The notes: generated by a model from the letters alone, not told the origin. A stretch of DNA of 64,000 nt from Mucilaginibacter xinganensis (GCF_002257585.1 NZ_CP022743.1:4898001-4962000); one strand, 5' to 3'; positions 34,590-44,665 are shown, counted from the stretch's first letter. Made by a program: numbers and translations.

Positions 34590-36998
34590 CTACTGTACTT
34601 TGTACCGGTAAACCTGCCTGCCCAAGTTTCCTTTATCATCAATACCTTCTACAACAACGCGGTAATCGCCTTTGCCGTCTGCATTAAAATATTCAAATGA
34701 AGCATTGCCGTATTTATCAGTTATAACTTCTGGTTTCCAGAAAATAGTTATTCTCAGGTCAGCAAATTTGCTGGAAATGGTGCTTTCATATTTAGGTGAG
34801 TAAAACTCGCGGGCTTTATAAAGGCCATTTGCTTTAATCGCCAAAAAGCCCGTTGATATGATATCTTCCGGTTGTAACCCGTATTTGGTGGTTATCAATA
34901 ACACCCCCACTCCGCCAGTAATGGATTCAATTTTATCAATTCTCGACGCACTCAGGGAGTTTAGGTCAAAATCAGCACGCATTTCACGCTCATCTACTAT
35001 TATTTTCATTGGCACGCCAACGCTTATATTCTTTCCCAAAACAGCCGTATAATGTGATCCGGATCCGGGAACTATCATTATCAACACTCCCGGTATCCGT
35101 CCCATTAATTTAAAAGCCAACTGACTCCCTGGGCCAATTTCCTTTCCATGAAGAACATAGTCAGGGAAGCCATACCTTATCGATGTAACAGAAGGGTCTG
35201 ATTTCCGGGCCTTTATTTTTACCTCGTTCAGCATTGTTCCCTTTCCTAAACCCTGCATATTTAATTGCTCCTGCTGCTTTTCGGTGTTTTTTAAATAAAG
35301 GGACATTGGTTCATTATTATCCTGGACCATTTGCCGGTTATCAGTCAATACAGGCGGGGCTGGTTTTGTGGTGTATGTTAATTGGGTTGAATTGTTCCCT
35401 TTGGCAGTAGCAGCCTGTAAAATAAAATTGGTAGTATCTCCAAACGCCAAGTTTTTAAACCTGAAATTACCGTTATTATCTGTTTGTTCGCTCAGAAAGG
35501 AATGTCCGTTAGACGACATTAAACTTACCAAGCCTTTTGCCAGTGGCTTCCCATCTTTTGTTTTAGCTATACCACTTATCTCAAGACCGGTTTCAGGCTG
35601 CCATGTTACCGGCGGATAACCATTGTTTAATAATTGCTTCCATTCAAACTGCCGATAGCCATGGGTAAGCATTACCAGATCAAGTTCTTTTAGTTTTTCA
35701 TCGGTTATATTGGTAAAATAGTAATTAGGCTGCTCAATATTTCCCTTCAGGTCTGATGTTAACAGCAGGTTGCTCAATATGGAATTTTCTGCATTTTCAT
35801 CAACCGGCACTTTGCTTTCATCCGTTACCGAAACAGAAAAGTTACCGGCAATTAGCGAATCAGCCCTGCTTTTTGCATTTATTTTAACAATTACCTTCTC
35901 CCTTGCCACATATGTCGCTTTATCACTATTCACTGCCAATCTTATCTCATCGTAGTTTTGCACAAAAAACAACCGCTCGCTTAAAGGCTCTCCGCCAGGT
36001 GAAAACAGGGTGAGGGTAGCTACTCCGGTGTGCAGCCGATGTTTGGCAATATCAAACTTTATTACCGGGCTGTCAAGCGGGGTAGTAACTGTGGTGGCAA
36101 CACCACCCGAATAAATCAGCAGGGAATAATCTTTTCCTTTATTTTGGACATAAGCTCCATTGTTAGCCGTAATTACTACCGATGTTTTCTGGATGGAATC
36201 ATTATTTGCGGTTAAGGTTACCCCAAATTTTTCCGCATCAGGCAAATTGATGGTGTTTTGCGTACCATCACCAAAAGTCAGGCTGGCGCTGTAGCATTTT
36301 CCCTCCTCAGGCTGAAGGTAAAACCAGCCCATACCTAAATGAGCCGATGTAAAGCTGGTTATCGTTTTTCCGGTATCATCCGTAATTTTTCCTTTAGCCG
36401 CTATACCCAGGCCATTTGAGCCTATTGCCTTAAATGCTATTTTTGATTTGATGCCGCTTACAAGGCGTCCTCCTTCAGGTAAGAATTGTATTTCAGGCTT
36501 CCCAGATATTTGTTGTTGGTTTCTATCTGCGCTTTCAGATACCTTATTATCAAGCAATGAGCCTACTGCAATAGCCTTATAAAAAAATCCGGTCTCCCCA
36601 TTATTTCGCATCCAATCCGTATAGGCCCTCACCCTGTAAATCCCTTTTGGCAACGAATCAGGAAGGGCAAAATCTCCTTTCCCTATTCCACCGGTTACAT
36701 CTAACAATAACGATTGGTCTATTTTATTTTGCGTATTAATGAGGTCCACATGCAAGATTCCGCTTATTTGTGACGGTTCATGCCGCTGCCCCATTGTAAC
36801 GTATGCTTTAAAATACAAGGTATCCCCGGCTGCATAGTACGGCTTATCAAAGTGCAGGTAAGCTTTTTCGGCCGGATAGTTTGATAAAAAGCTTTTTAAT
36901 GCCGCCACGGCCTTACCTGCAAAAGTTGTATCCTGGCTATATGCGCCAAAGCTAAATAATAACCAGATTAAGCAGGTGATAATTAACTTTTGCTTCAT
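34590..36998 (-). CDS. MG2-like/TonB-plug protein without a barrel
   Basis: An 802-residue exported protein with signal peptide (1-21). The N-terminal half has the macroglobulin MG2-type signature (AEKAYLHFDKPYYAAGDTLYFKAYVT) followed by further beta-sandwich repeats. A CarboxypepD-like insert (GLEISGIAKTKDGKPLAKG) is followed by a degraded TonB plug (about 590-715: LNEVKIKARK, IVDERE, ITGGVGVLLITTKYG). It ends with WKPEVITDKYGNASFEYFNADGKGDYRVVVEGID, the closing block of the same family. The barrel of a receptor is absent. Paralogous to the protein ending at 37318. Confidence 0.8.
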   Translation of the reverse strand: MKQKLIITCLIWLLFSFGAYSQDTTFAGKAVAALKSFLSNYPAEKAYLHFDKPYYAAGDTLYFKAYVTMGQRHEPSQISGILHVDLINTQNKIDQSLLLDVTGGIGKGDFALPDSLPKGIYRVRAYTDWMRNNGETGFFYKAIAVGSLLDNKVSESADRNQQQISGKPEIQFLPEGGRLVSGIKSKIAFKAIGSNGLGIAAKGKITDDTGKTITSFTSAHLGMGWFYLQPEEGKCYSASLTFGDGTQNTINLPDAEKFGVTLTANNDSIQKTSVVITANNGAYVQNKGKDYSLLIYSGGVATTVTTPLDSPVIKFDIAKHRLHTGVATLTLFSPGGEPLSERLFFVQNYDEIRLAVNSDKATYVAREKVIVKINAKSRADSLIAGNFSVSVTDESKVPVDENAENSILSNLLLTSDLKGNIEQPNYYFTNITDEKLKELDLVMLTHGYRQFEWKQLLNNGYPPVTWQPETGLEISGIAKTKDGKPLAKGLVSLMSSNGHSFLSEQTDNNGNFRFKNLAFGDTTNFILQAATAKGNNSTQLTYTTKPAPPVLTDNRQMVQDNNEPMSLYLKNTEKQQEQLNMQGLGKGTMLNEVKIKARKSDPSVTSIRYGFPDYVLHGKEIGPGSQLAFKLMGRIPGVLIMIVPGSGSHYTAVLGKNISVGVPMKIIVDEREMRADFDLNSLSASRIDKIESITGGVGVLLITTKYGLQPEDIISTGFLAIKANGLYKAREFYSPKYESTISSKFADLRITIFWKPEVITDKYGNASFEYFNADGKGDYRVVVEGIDDKGNLGRQVYRYKVQ

Positions 36999-37317
36999 TG
37001 AATAATAAATAAGATGCAGGAAAACAGTCTTGCGATTGGTTAAAAAGGTATTTAATATAAAGTTAATTAAAAGTTTAACATCACATGCAGCCGTGCATCA
37101 TAATATATTTCAATATGTCGGCATAAATAAAATCACTTACTTTTCGGGCTACTTTGTCGAAAATGAAAATCCGCTGCTGGCAGATGGAAATAAAGCCAGA
37201 TCAATTACAAGTCATATCATTCCTACAAACCATATCAATACAATCCCAAATAAGGTTTTTCCTTGCTTATGGCCGAATTTTTTATTATAAATCAGTATAA
37301 AAGTCTTGAAGGCTGGG
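36999..37317. other. Spacer between the two MG2/plug paralogs
   Basis: AT-rich, with a short hairpin ATGCA-GCCG-TGCAT near 37085-37100. An 86-residue plus-strand ORF here resembles no family and is not called. Probably contains the promoter of the downstream paralog, although no exact -7 element was recognised. Confidence 0.4.
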
Positions 37318-40300
37318 TTATTCCACTTTATACCTGTACACCTGCCGGCCTAAGTTACCCTCTATATCCATTCCTTCAATAACCACGCGGTAACTGCCTT
37401 TGCCATCAGCGTTAAAATAACTAAATGAAACATTGCCGTCTCTATCGGTTATTATATCAGGATTCCAGTAAATTGTTGTACGCAGGTCTTTCATGGTATT
37501 TTCAGAAGCTGCATGGCCATATTTGGGGACATAAAATTGCCTGGCCTTGTAAAAACCTATTGGTTTAACAGTTATCACACCCGGCGCTTCCTTGTAATAA
37601 TTATTAATGCGGCGCCCCGTTTTTGTAGTAACTATCACCGCGCCGCCGCTGGCAATACTGCCATAAATTGCCGCTCCATGAGTTCCCAGCAGTATTTCAA
37701 CACTTTCAACCTGGCTGGCGTCGAGCCCGTCCAAGGGACTGTAAGGGATATTATTGGTAGATTTATCATCAAGTTGTGGGATCCCGTCTACCACTATCAA
37801 CATATAATCAGGAGGTATTTTGGGATCAAAGCTTACTATCGTGCGATTTGAGCGTAGCCTATGATCTGGCAGGAAATGTATTGACACTGCTTTAGCCCTA
37901 ACGGCATCATATAGATTTGAATAACCGGCGGTCTCCAGCCAATCCGCGGTTATCACCTGGTCGGCGTTCCCTTTTCCATTCAAGTTTTGAGAATGCTCAA
38001 ACTGGATTGTCTTTTTATCCTTTATAACAACTTCCTTTAGCATATACCCGTTTTTATGATACCCGTATTTATCCTGTTCATCAAAAAACTGCTTGCTCTT
38101 TTGTACATAAGCCGCCAAACTACCGTTATCCTTAGTCCCCGGGGCATTTTTCAAGGCAATCACCGGCTGCATGCTGTTGGTATCCGGTTTTACTTCAATA
38201 TCTTTTTGTCCTTTTGCTGTGCGCGCCTGCACCACAAACTTTGTAGTATCGTCAAATGTTAAATTATCAAAAACAAATCTGCCATTAGCGTCCGAAAGTG
38301 TGTCCAGCATCAGGCCCCCGGCTGCTTTGCTAAAAAGTTTTACTTTGCCGTTTTGAACAGGCTTACCGCTTAAATTAACATGCCCGGTAATGCTAAGTCC
38401 CTTTTCGGGCTGGTAAACAAGCGGCGCCGTGTTACCAAAGATCCTTTCCCACTCAAACTTACGATAGCCGTGAGTAAGCATTACCAGGTCGAGGTCTGCC
38501 TCAGTTTTCCGGGTTCTGTTTGTAAAGTAATACCCGGGTTGCTCTACATATCCTTTAAGATCGGAAGTGAGCAACAGGTTATTAATAATTGTCGGTTCTG
38601 AATTTTCATCAACAGGCACCCTACTCTCGTCAACAACCGCTACTGAAAAATGCCCTGGAACAGGGTTACCTGCACCATTTATCACGTTCAGCTTTATGCC
38701 TGTTGCAGTCCTTTCTTCGTAGCTTTTTCTTTCTGTATTTATAGACAGATTAAGCAGATCATCACCTTGCACAAAAAGCAAACGCTCACATAGTGGTTCG
38801 CCATTTGCTGAAAACAGGGTTGCCGTCGCAACGCCTGTACGCAGGTTATTCTTTACGATATCAAGATTAATTTCCGGGCTTTCCAACTTTGTGGTGAAAC
38901 TTTGAGGCACCCCGCCGGAATAGATAACCAGCGTATAATTTTTATCTTTATTTTGACGGTACCATTGTTTACCGGCGCTGATTTTTACCGCAAACGCACG
39001 GTTTATATCAGTAAATGCAAACCCAATTTCATTAATGTCTGCTTTGGGCAATTCAATTACCTCCTGTGCCCCGCCTGCATAGGAAACCTTAGCGGTATAG
39101 GTTTTTGTTTCCGACGGGGTTAGAAACAAATAGCCCATTCCCAAATGCGTTGATGAGAATGTGGCTATTTCATTATTTTCATTGTCAAGCACCACTCCTT
39201 TTACATCAACGCCCAAACCGCTGGGACCAATGGCCTTAAAAGCGAGTTTGGAGCGTACACCAGCTACAAGGCTGCCACCTTCGGGGAAAAATTTGATATC
39301 TGCTTTTGCCACTGCTGATTTTTGATTGAGCACCCCGCTTTCGGCAATATTACTACTTATTATAGTTGAACCTATTGGCATGGTTTTATCAAAAAAGGCA
39401 CTCCCACCATCATTTCGCATCCATTGTGTGTAGGCCCTCACTCTGTAGTTCCCTGCCGACAAGTTATGTGGCAAAGCAAAATCACCCCATGCTACGCCGC
39501 CAACAATATGCATTTTTATTGAATTACAGATTCCGCCTTTTTCGTTTATCAAATCGGCATACAGCACCCCGCTAAGCTTCGAAGGTTGATGATCTTGCCC
39601 TTCGGTTACATAAGCTTTAAAATACATGGTATCGCCGGCAGCGTAGTACGGTTTATCGAAATGCAGGTATGCTTTTTCAGTAACGTGGTTTGCCGTGTAC
39701 ACGGTAACCTTTTCAATAATTTTTTTAACCAGGGCGCTATCAACTACCGCCAGATTGCTTTCATGTGTTTCATAATTTAAAGGTAACAGGCCTGAAATTC
39801 GATCCCGCATCCAAATACCATCATAAACCAGGCCGTCGGGGTTAAGGACTGTGCCATTTTTATCAAACAGCAATTTATCATGGTCAAAGCTTATTAACGT
39901 ATTGTCTTTATTTTCGGCATCAGAAAGCGTACTCCTTGCGCTCCTGTTGAAGTAATGATTTTTGTTATAAGTGATAAAAAATGCGTCGCCATTAAAGTTC
40001 AGGTTATAGATACCCTGTTTATCAGGCCCTTTTATAAAGTCTTCTTTTTTTAATGGTCCCGGGGTAACCTTATCAAGTAATTTAGGCAGGTCAGCTTTTT
40101 TTTGCCAGTACTTCAATGAATCGCGAAAAGCTTTATCATTTTTTAATGCACGATAAATACTAAGCTTTTCCTGAACAATGCTATCCGCCGGGCGTTGCGG
40201 ATTTGCAGGCACCCTCAACACCCTAAACCCATCCTGTGCCAGTGTTCCAGAAAGGGCACTCCTTAGAAAATGCATCTGCGAGTTTTCATAAACTTCCTGC

Positions 40301-40968
40301 CTGCTTTGTAGCCATTGCTTTTCCTCTTCGGGACTACCTTTCATTGCTTCAAATTGTACAATCCCTGAATAGCTGAAGATATGACTTTGATCCTCTGCAA
40401 AATTGAGCATGAAATTTTTAAGCAGGTATTTTATTTTATAACCTAATGCATCGTTCTTAATTATCAAAAAATCAATTGATGAGGCTGTAAGGGTATTGGT
40501 TGCGCCGTCGTAATTAAAATCAAGCAATTCAGGATTCAAAATTTTGCACTCCCTGGCAAGGGTCAAAGTGCCTAAAAACTCTGCCTTGAACCATTCAAGA
40601 TATCGTGGCCTGTCTGAATCGCCCCCCTTTTTGGCTTTTATGGTCACCGCGCTTATTGCAATTGATTTTGGAAAAATGGTAATAGTTTGCAGATCAATAT
40701 TACTATTATTAACAGTGACGGTTTTATTATAGGTTTCAAAACCCACACAAGAAATAACCAGTTCATATTTACCTGGTTTTAAATTACTTAATATAAAAGC
40801 ACCATCAGCCGCAGTCGGGTTACCTATCGTAGTATTGCTCAAAAACACATTTGCATTTACCAAAGGCCTGGTATCGGCCTGGTTAATAACACGCCCTGTT
40901 ATAGTATATTGCGCGAAACTGTACTCGGCAAGAAAAAGCAACGATATTGTTAAGGTAAGGAATTTCAT
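37318..40968 (-). CDS. Large MG2/TonB-plug protein with an extra N-terminal domain
   Basis: A 1216-residue exported protein, about 400 residues longer than its paralog at 34590. The N-terminus has a signal peptide and a CarboxypepD_reg repeat (about 21-105), then a domain known from stand-alone Bacteroidota proteins (YLEWFKAEFLGTLTLARECKI..., DGATNTLTASSIDFLIIKNDALGYKI). From about 410 the MG2 part begins (TEKAYLHFDKPYYAAGDTMYFKAYVT) and near the C-terminus a more complete plug is present (LIVVDGIPQLDD, VEILLGTHGAAIYGSIASGGAVIVTTKTG) with no barrel. It ends with the same YFNADGKGSYRVVIEGMDIEGNLGRQVYRYKV block as the paralog. Confidence 0.85.
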   Translation of the reverse strand: MKFLTLTISLLFLAEYSFAQYTITGRVINQADTRPLVNANVFLSNTTIGNPTAADGAFILSNLKPGKYELVISCVGFETYNKTVTVNNSNIDLQTITIFPKSIAISAVTIKAKKGGDSDRPRYLEWFKAEFLGTLTLARECKILNPELLDFNYDGATNTLTASSIDFLIIKNDALGYKIKYLLKNFMLNFAEDQSHIFSYSGIVQFEAMKGSPEEEKQWLQSRQEVYENSQMHFLRSALSGTLAQDGFRVLRVPANPQRPADSIVQEKLSIYRALKNDKAFRDSLKYWQKKADLPKLLDKVTPGPLKKEDFIKGPDKQGIYNLNFNGDAFFITYNKNHYFNRSARSTLSDAENKDNTLISFDHDKLLFDKNGTVLNPDGLVYDGIWMRDRISGLLPLNYETHESNLAVVDSALVKKIIEKVTVYTANHVTEKAYLHFDKPYYAAGDTMYFKAYVTEGQDHQPSKLSGVLYADLINEKGGICNSIKMHIVGGVAWGDFALPHNLSAGNYRVRAYTQWMRNDGGSAFFDKTMPIGSTIISSNIAESGVLNQKSAVAKADIKFFPEGGSLVAGVRSKLAFKAIGPSGLGVDVKGVVLDNENNEIATFSSTHLGMGYLFLTPSETKTYTAKVSYAGGAQEVIELPKADINEIGFAFTDINRAFAVKISAGKQWYRQNKDKNYTLVIYSGGVPQSFTTKLESPEINLDIVKNNLRTGVATATLFSANGEPLCERLLFVQGDDLLNLSINTERKSYEERTATGIKLNVINGAGNPVPGHFSVAVVDESRVPVDENSEPTIINNLLLTSDLKGYVEQPGYYFTNRTRKTEADLDLVMLTHGYRKFEWERIFGNTAPLVYQPEKGLSITGHVNLSGKPVQNGKVKLFSKAAGGLMLDTLSDANGRFVFDNLTFDDTTKFVVQARTAKGQKDIEVKPDTNSMQPVIALKNAPGTKDNGSLAAYVQKSKQFFDEQDKYGYHKNGYMLKEVVIKDKKTIQFEHSQNLNGKGNADQVITADWLETAGYSNLYDAVRAKAVSIHFLPDHRLRSNRTIVSFDPKIPPDYMLIVVDGIPQLDDKSTNNIPYSPLDGLDASQVESVEILLGTHGAAIYGSIASGGAVIVTTKTGRRINNYYKEAPGVITVKPIGFYKARQFYVPKYGHAASENTMKDLRTTIYWNPDIITDRDGNVSFSYFNADGKGSYRVVIEGMDIEGNLGRQVYRYKVE

Positions 40969-41104
40969 TACCTAAAACTATTGAAAAAGCCCGATTAATC
41001 CAATCTGCTGTATTAATTAAAATCGACTGTGTTATTTGATACGTGGATATTTTATCCCTCAATTAAATTATATAACTTTCGGCTGTGAATAAACTTTATC
41101 ATTT

Positions 41105-42646
41105 GTGTTAGTTAAAACTTTTGGAAGTGCGGTTTATGGGATTGAAGCAATTACGATCACCATTGAAGTAAATATAAGCTCGGGTAAGCTGGCCTACTTT
41201 ATTGTGGGCTTACCTGATAATGCGGTTCGGGAATCAATGCAGCGGATTGAGGCTGCCCTGCAAACTAATAATTACAGGATGCCCCGACAGCGGATAGTGG
41301 TAAATATGGCTCCGGCAGATATCCGCAAAGAAGGCTCGGCCTATGACCTCACCATAGCCACTGCCATATTGGCCAGTTCGGGACAAATAGAGAATGAAGA
41401 CCTTGAGAAATATCTTATCATGGGTGAATTATCTCTTGACGGCAGCCTGCAACCTATAAAAGGTGCCCTGCCTATTGCTATACAAGCGAGAAAAGAAGGG
41501 TATAAAGGTTTTATTTTACCCAAACAAAACGCCAGGGAAGCTGCCATAGTAAATGAACTGGAAGTATATGGGGTAGAGAATATAAAAGAAGTGGTTGGCT
41601 TTTTTAACGGCGAAACGCAGCTAACCCCGGAAGTTGTAAATACCCGCGACGAATTTTTTAAAAGCCTCACCAATTACGACAGCGACTTTAGCGAGGTACG
41701 CGGCCAGGAAAATATAAAACGCGCCCTTGAAATAGCCGCAGCAGGCGGACATAATGTAATATTGATTGGGCCGCCGGGAGCTGGTAAGACCATGCTGGCT
41801 CGCAGGTTGCCATCCATTTTGCCGCCACTAAGTTTATACGAATCATTAGAGACCACGAAGATTCATTCAGTTGCAGGTAAATTATCTGCTGCCGATGCAC
41901 TGGTTACCACCCGGCCGTTCCGCTCTCCGCACCATACCATTAGTGATGTGGCCCTTGTCGGCGGCGGCAGCAACCCCCAACCCGGTGAAATTTCACTGGC
42001 ACATAATGGTGTTTTGTTTTTGGATGAATTACCTGAATTTAAACGCAGTGCTCTTGAAGTAATGCGCCAGCCATTGGAAGAACGCCGGGTAACTATTTCA
42101 CGAGCCAAGTTTACAGTTGATTACCCGAGCTCATTTATGTTGGTGGCAAGCATGAATCCATGCCCTTGCGGCTATTTTAATCACCCGGAAAAGGATTGCA
42201 TTTGCCCGCCTGGGGTAGTGCAAAAGTATTTAAGCAAAATTTCCGGCCCTCTCCTGGACCGTATTGACCTGCACGTAGAGGTAACTCCAGTAAATTTTAC
42301 CGAGCTGGCATCTGACCGGCTTGCTGAAAAGAGCGAATTTATTCGTAACAGGGTTATTAAAGCACGCGATGTACAGGCCGAACGTTTCGGCAACAAACCC
42401 GAACTGCATGCAAATGCTCAGATGAGCCCCCAAATGGTGCGGGATATTTGCAAAATAGGTGATGCGGGCCAGGCGCTACTTAAAAGAGCCATGGAAAAAT
42501 TGGGCCTTTCTGCCAGGGCTTATGACCGTATTCTGAAGGTTTCGCGCACTATTGCTGACCTGGCTGGCAGCGAACAAATAGAATTGGAGCACCTGGCGGA
42601 GGCGATAAATTTCAGAAGCCTGGATAGAGAAGGCTGGGCGGGATAG
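41105..42646 (+). CDS. YifB/ComM-type Mg-chelatase-like AAA+ ATPase
   Basis: A 513-residue AAA+ protein: an N-terminal Lon-substrate-like domain (SSGKLAYFIVGLPDNAVRES), Walker A in GPPGAGKTMLARR, Walker B/sensor region (NGVLFLDELPEF), and a C-terminal Mg_chelatase_C domain with RAYDRILKVSRTIADLAG. ComM, the characterised member, is a DNA helicase aiding branch migration in natural transformation. The start is GTG at 41105, as no ATG gives the conserved N-terminus. Single gene. Confidence 0.95.
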   Translation: MLVKTFGSAVYGIEAITITIEVNISSGKLAYFIVGLPDNAVRESMQRIEAALQTNNYRMPRQRIVVNMAPADIRKEGSAYDLTIATAILASSGQIENEDLEKYLIMGELSLDGSLQPIKGALPIAIQARKEGYKGFILPKQNAREAAIVNELEVYGVENIKEVVGFFNGETQLTPEVVNTRDEFFKSLTNYDSDFSEVRGQENIKRALEIAAAGGHNVILIGPPGAGKTMLARRLPSILPPLSLYESLETTKIHSVAGKLSAADALVTTRPFRSPHHTISDVALVGGGSNPQPGEISLAHNGVLFLDELPEFKRSALEVMRQPLEERRVTISRAKFTVDYPSSFMLVASMNPCPCGYFNHPEKDCICPPGVVQKYLSKISGPLLDRIDLHVEVTPVNFTELASDRLAEKSEFIRNRVIKARDVQAERFGNKPELHANAQMSPQMVRDICKIGDAGQALLKRAMEKLGLSARAYDRILKVSRTIADLAGSEQIELEHLAEAINFRSLDREGWAG

Positions 42647-42905
42647 TTAAAGTTAATAAGCATTATGCCCGGTATCTTTTTTTAACGACATTGCGACCAA
42701 CGTTAAAACCCTGTCAAGTAACCGTTCATATTTATCAGACTGATTGGTCTTTTAGGGGAATTATTTACCCGTCCCGCTGTTACTTATTATTAAGTATTTA
42801 CATTACACACAAAAATACACAGCTAATACTTAAATAATTACGTTCCATCAAAGTATTGGAATGGGTTTTGCATGTTCGCCATTATATGAACTCAATTTTA
42901 ATATA

Positions 42906-43322
42906 ATGGATAAAATTAACATCCTGGTGATTGACGATAACCCGATAGAGCATACCATTATGCAAAGGATGTTTGATAAATTCCAATTGTTCCCGAAGGC
43001 TTCGCATAGCCTTGATGCACGATTAAGCATGGATATTTTTGAACAGCATTATTCAACGCTGGATCTAATACCTGATGTGGTTTTCCTGGATTTGAACATG
43101 CCCGATTTTAGCGGATGGAATTTCCTTGAAAGCTTTGAAAACGTTTACAAAAAAATCAAAAAGCCGGTGGATATATATATCCTAACTTCCTCTATTGATA
43201 ATAAAGATAAACGGCTTCCTGATCAATATCCATTTGTAAAAGCATGTATAACCAAGCCCATAAAGATGGATACCTTGCTTAACCTTCATTCGTTATATCA
43301 CTCTTCAAAAGCGGCCAGCTAA
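42906..43322 (+). CDS. Single-domain response regulator
   Basis: A 138-residue receiver: IDDNP (9-13), phospho-acceptor D62 in FLDLNMP, switch ILTSS, and K117 in ITKPI. The ATG at 42906 is preferred over one 45 bases upstream because the receiver fold starts there and the upstream residues match no receiver. It is the apparent paralog of the receiver at 33342. No kinase is nearby. Confidence 0.9.
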   Translation: MDKINILVIDDNPIEHTIMQRMFDKFQLFPKASHSLDARLSMDIFEQHYSTLDLIPDVVFLDLNMPDFSGWNFLESFENVYKKIKKPVDIYILTSSIDNKDKRLPDQYPFVKACITKPIKMDTLLNLHSLYHSSKAAS

Positions 43323-43419
43323 ATAGAAATTTTCGATTAAAAAATTTAACCTGAATTGTGTAGCGGATTTGTTAAAATGGCCGTATTATTAATAAAAGCC
43401 ATAAACAAACCTATACACA

Positions 43420-43830
43420 ATGAGGATAAATTTAACCCGCGCTCTATTTTTATCAATATCAATTGTTTTTTTCATTTCATCGTGCAAAAAAAGCGCTGAC
43501 AATTCTAAACTGCAAACATTGATGATTGATTATAGTAATAGTGGAAAAACTATTAAGGTTTCCAGGGGACAAATCATAAACTTAACCCTTGGCAATCCGG
43601 GTGATGGCGGCTATGTTTTTGACGCTCCGGAATATAATTCAAAAGTATTGAGCCTGATCGCTAATACACACCAGCCACCCATATCAAATGCTATTGGTGA
43701 TTTCGGGAAGGATATCTGGCAATTTAAGGCCCTGGCGAGCGGCAGCAGCAATTTAACTATAACAGCAACACGATCATTCGATAAAAACAACCCGGTTGTT
43801 ATGTTCTCCGGCACTATTGCGGTGAATTGA
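43420..43830 (+). CDS. Chagasin-like (I42) protease-inhibitor lipoprotein
   Basis: A 136-residue lipoprotein with lipobox ISSC (Cys 22). The mature domain has the layout of the chagasin/ICP family, which block papain-like cysteine proteases through three loops: NPGDGGYVFD corresponds to the NPTTGY loop, GDFGKDIWQFKA to the G-rich loop, and RSFDKNNPV to the RPW-like loop. The loops are shifted from consensus (GDGG for TTG), so activity is uncertain. No cysteine protease gene is adjacent; a secreted self-protease or host/prey enzyme are both possible targets. Confidence 0.7.
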   Translation: MRINLTRALFLSISIVFFISSCKKSADNSKLQTLMIDYSNSGKTIKVSRGQIINLTLGNPGDGGYVFDAPEYNSKVLSLIANTHQPPISNAIGDFGKDIWQFKALASGSSNLTITATRSFDKNNPVVMFSGTIAVN

Positions 43831-43846
43831 ACAAGTTTAATTCACC
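43821..43846. repeat. Inverted repeat over the stop of the inhibitor gene
   Basis: GGTGAATT and AATTCACC form a perfect 8-bp stem with a 10-base loop spanning the TGA of the chagasin-like gene. A terminator without T-run or an RNA-stability hairpin. Confidence 0.35.
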
Positions 43847-44227
43847 CGCTAATTCGCAGATCTATAAAATACATTCCTTTTTTAGCCGGGCACCATACCT
43901 TATAATGCTAATATTTTTTCAGATTAAAAAGATGGTCCCGATAACCTTATATTGTCTTGTGGCAGGATCCCCTGAGCTAACACCTGCTAATTTACAACCC
44001 ATGAGCAGAACTACCAGGCTATATGTTGCGATACACAAAGTATTTCACCTGTAAAATCAAGTAAAGCAGCATAAAATTATACTATTAGTTAACAAGCCAT
44101 TTACCATAACGCTCGCGTATTTAGCGTATTAGACGTATAAATATATTTTATTCCTAAATATAATTTATTAATAAGAAAACACTTGTTTTTATTACAGGGA
44201 ATCTATAGCTTCACATCGATTTAGCTA
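43831..44227. other. Gene-free spacer
   Basis: AT-rich spacer between the inhibitor and a receiver gene. A 75-residue ORF at 43827-44054 overlaps the inhibitor stop, has no family likeness and is not called. I see no promoter at the usual spacing and no RNA gene. Confidence 0.4.
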
Positions 44228-44608
44228 ATGGACAATCCCAACAAGAAGATTATCATTTTTGACGACGACGAAGACATCCTTTCTATCTGTAGCTTTATTT
44301 TAGAAGAACAGGGATGGGTAGTAAGTGCATTTGCAGACTGCAATAATATTATAGAAAAGGTTTCGGCTATTATGCCAAATGTTATCCTGATGGATAACTG
44401 GATCCCCGACGATGGTGGTATTGTTGCCACAAAAAAAATAAAACAAAGCAAAAACCTGAAACACATCCCGATTATTTATTTTTCGGCAAACAGCGACATT
44501 GAGTTGTTGGCTAATGATGCCGGTGCCGAAACTTACCTGGCCAAACCTTTTGACCTTGAAGATCTGGAACGCGTTATTAATTCAGTATTGACACAAACTG
44601 CAAAATAA
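44228..44608 (+). CDS. Single-domain response regulator, CheY-like
   Basis: A 126-residue receiver: FDDDED pocket (11-16), phospho-acceptor D56 in LMDNWIPDDGG, switch YFSANSD, and K106 in LAKPF. It is of the CheY/DNA-regulator subtype and differs from the Rcp1-like receivers elsewhere in the window. It ends 22 bases before a strong bidirectional terminator. No output domain. Confidence 0.92.
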   Translation: MDNPNKKIIIFDDDEDILSICSFILEEQGWVVSAFADCNNIIEKVSAIMPNVILMDNWIPDDGGIVATKKIKQSKNLKHIPIIYFSANSDIELLANDAGAETYLAKPFDLEDLERVINSVLTQTAK

Positions 44609-44629
44609 ATCAAGGTACTATTTATATTT

Positions 44630-44665
44630 AAAGAGCTTCGCTGTAATACAGTGAAGCTCTTTTTT
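44630..44665. terminator. Rho-independent terminator, bidirectional
   Basis: A 15-bp stem with one G-T pair (44630-44644 with 44648-44662) and a 3-base loop, followed on the plus strand by six T. It lies between convergent genes (receiver ending at 44608, receptor ending at 44674). Confidence 0.85.

Noticed and set aside
37030..37290. 86-codon ORF between the MG2/plug paralogs
   Set aside because: No domain, no plausible promoter, and the region is better explained as a spacer.
43827..44054. 75-codon plus-strand ORF after the inhibitor gene
   Set aside because: It overlaps the stop of the inhibitor, has no recognisable motif and lies in an AT-rich spacer.
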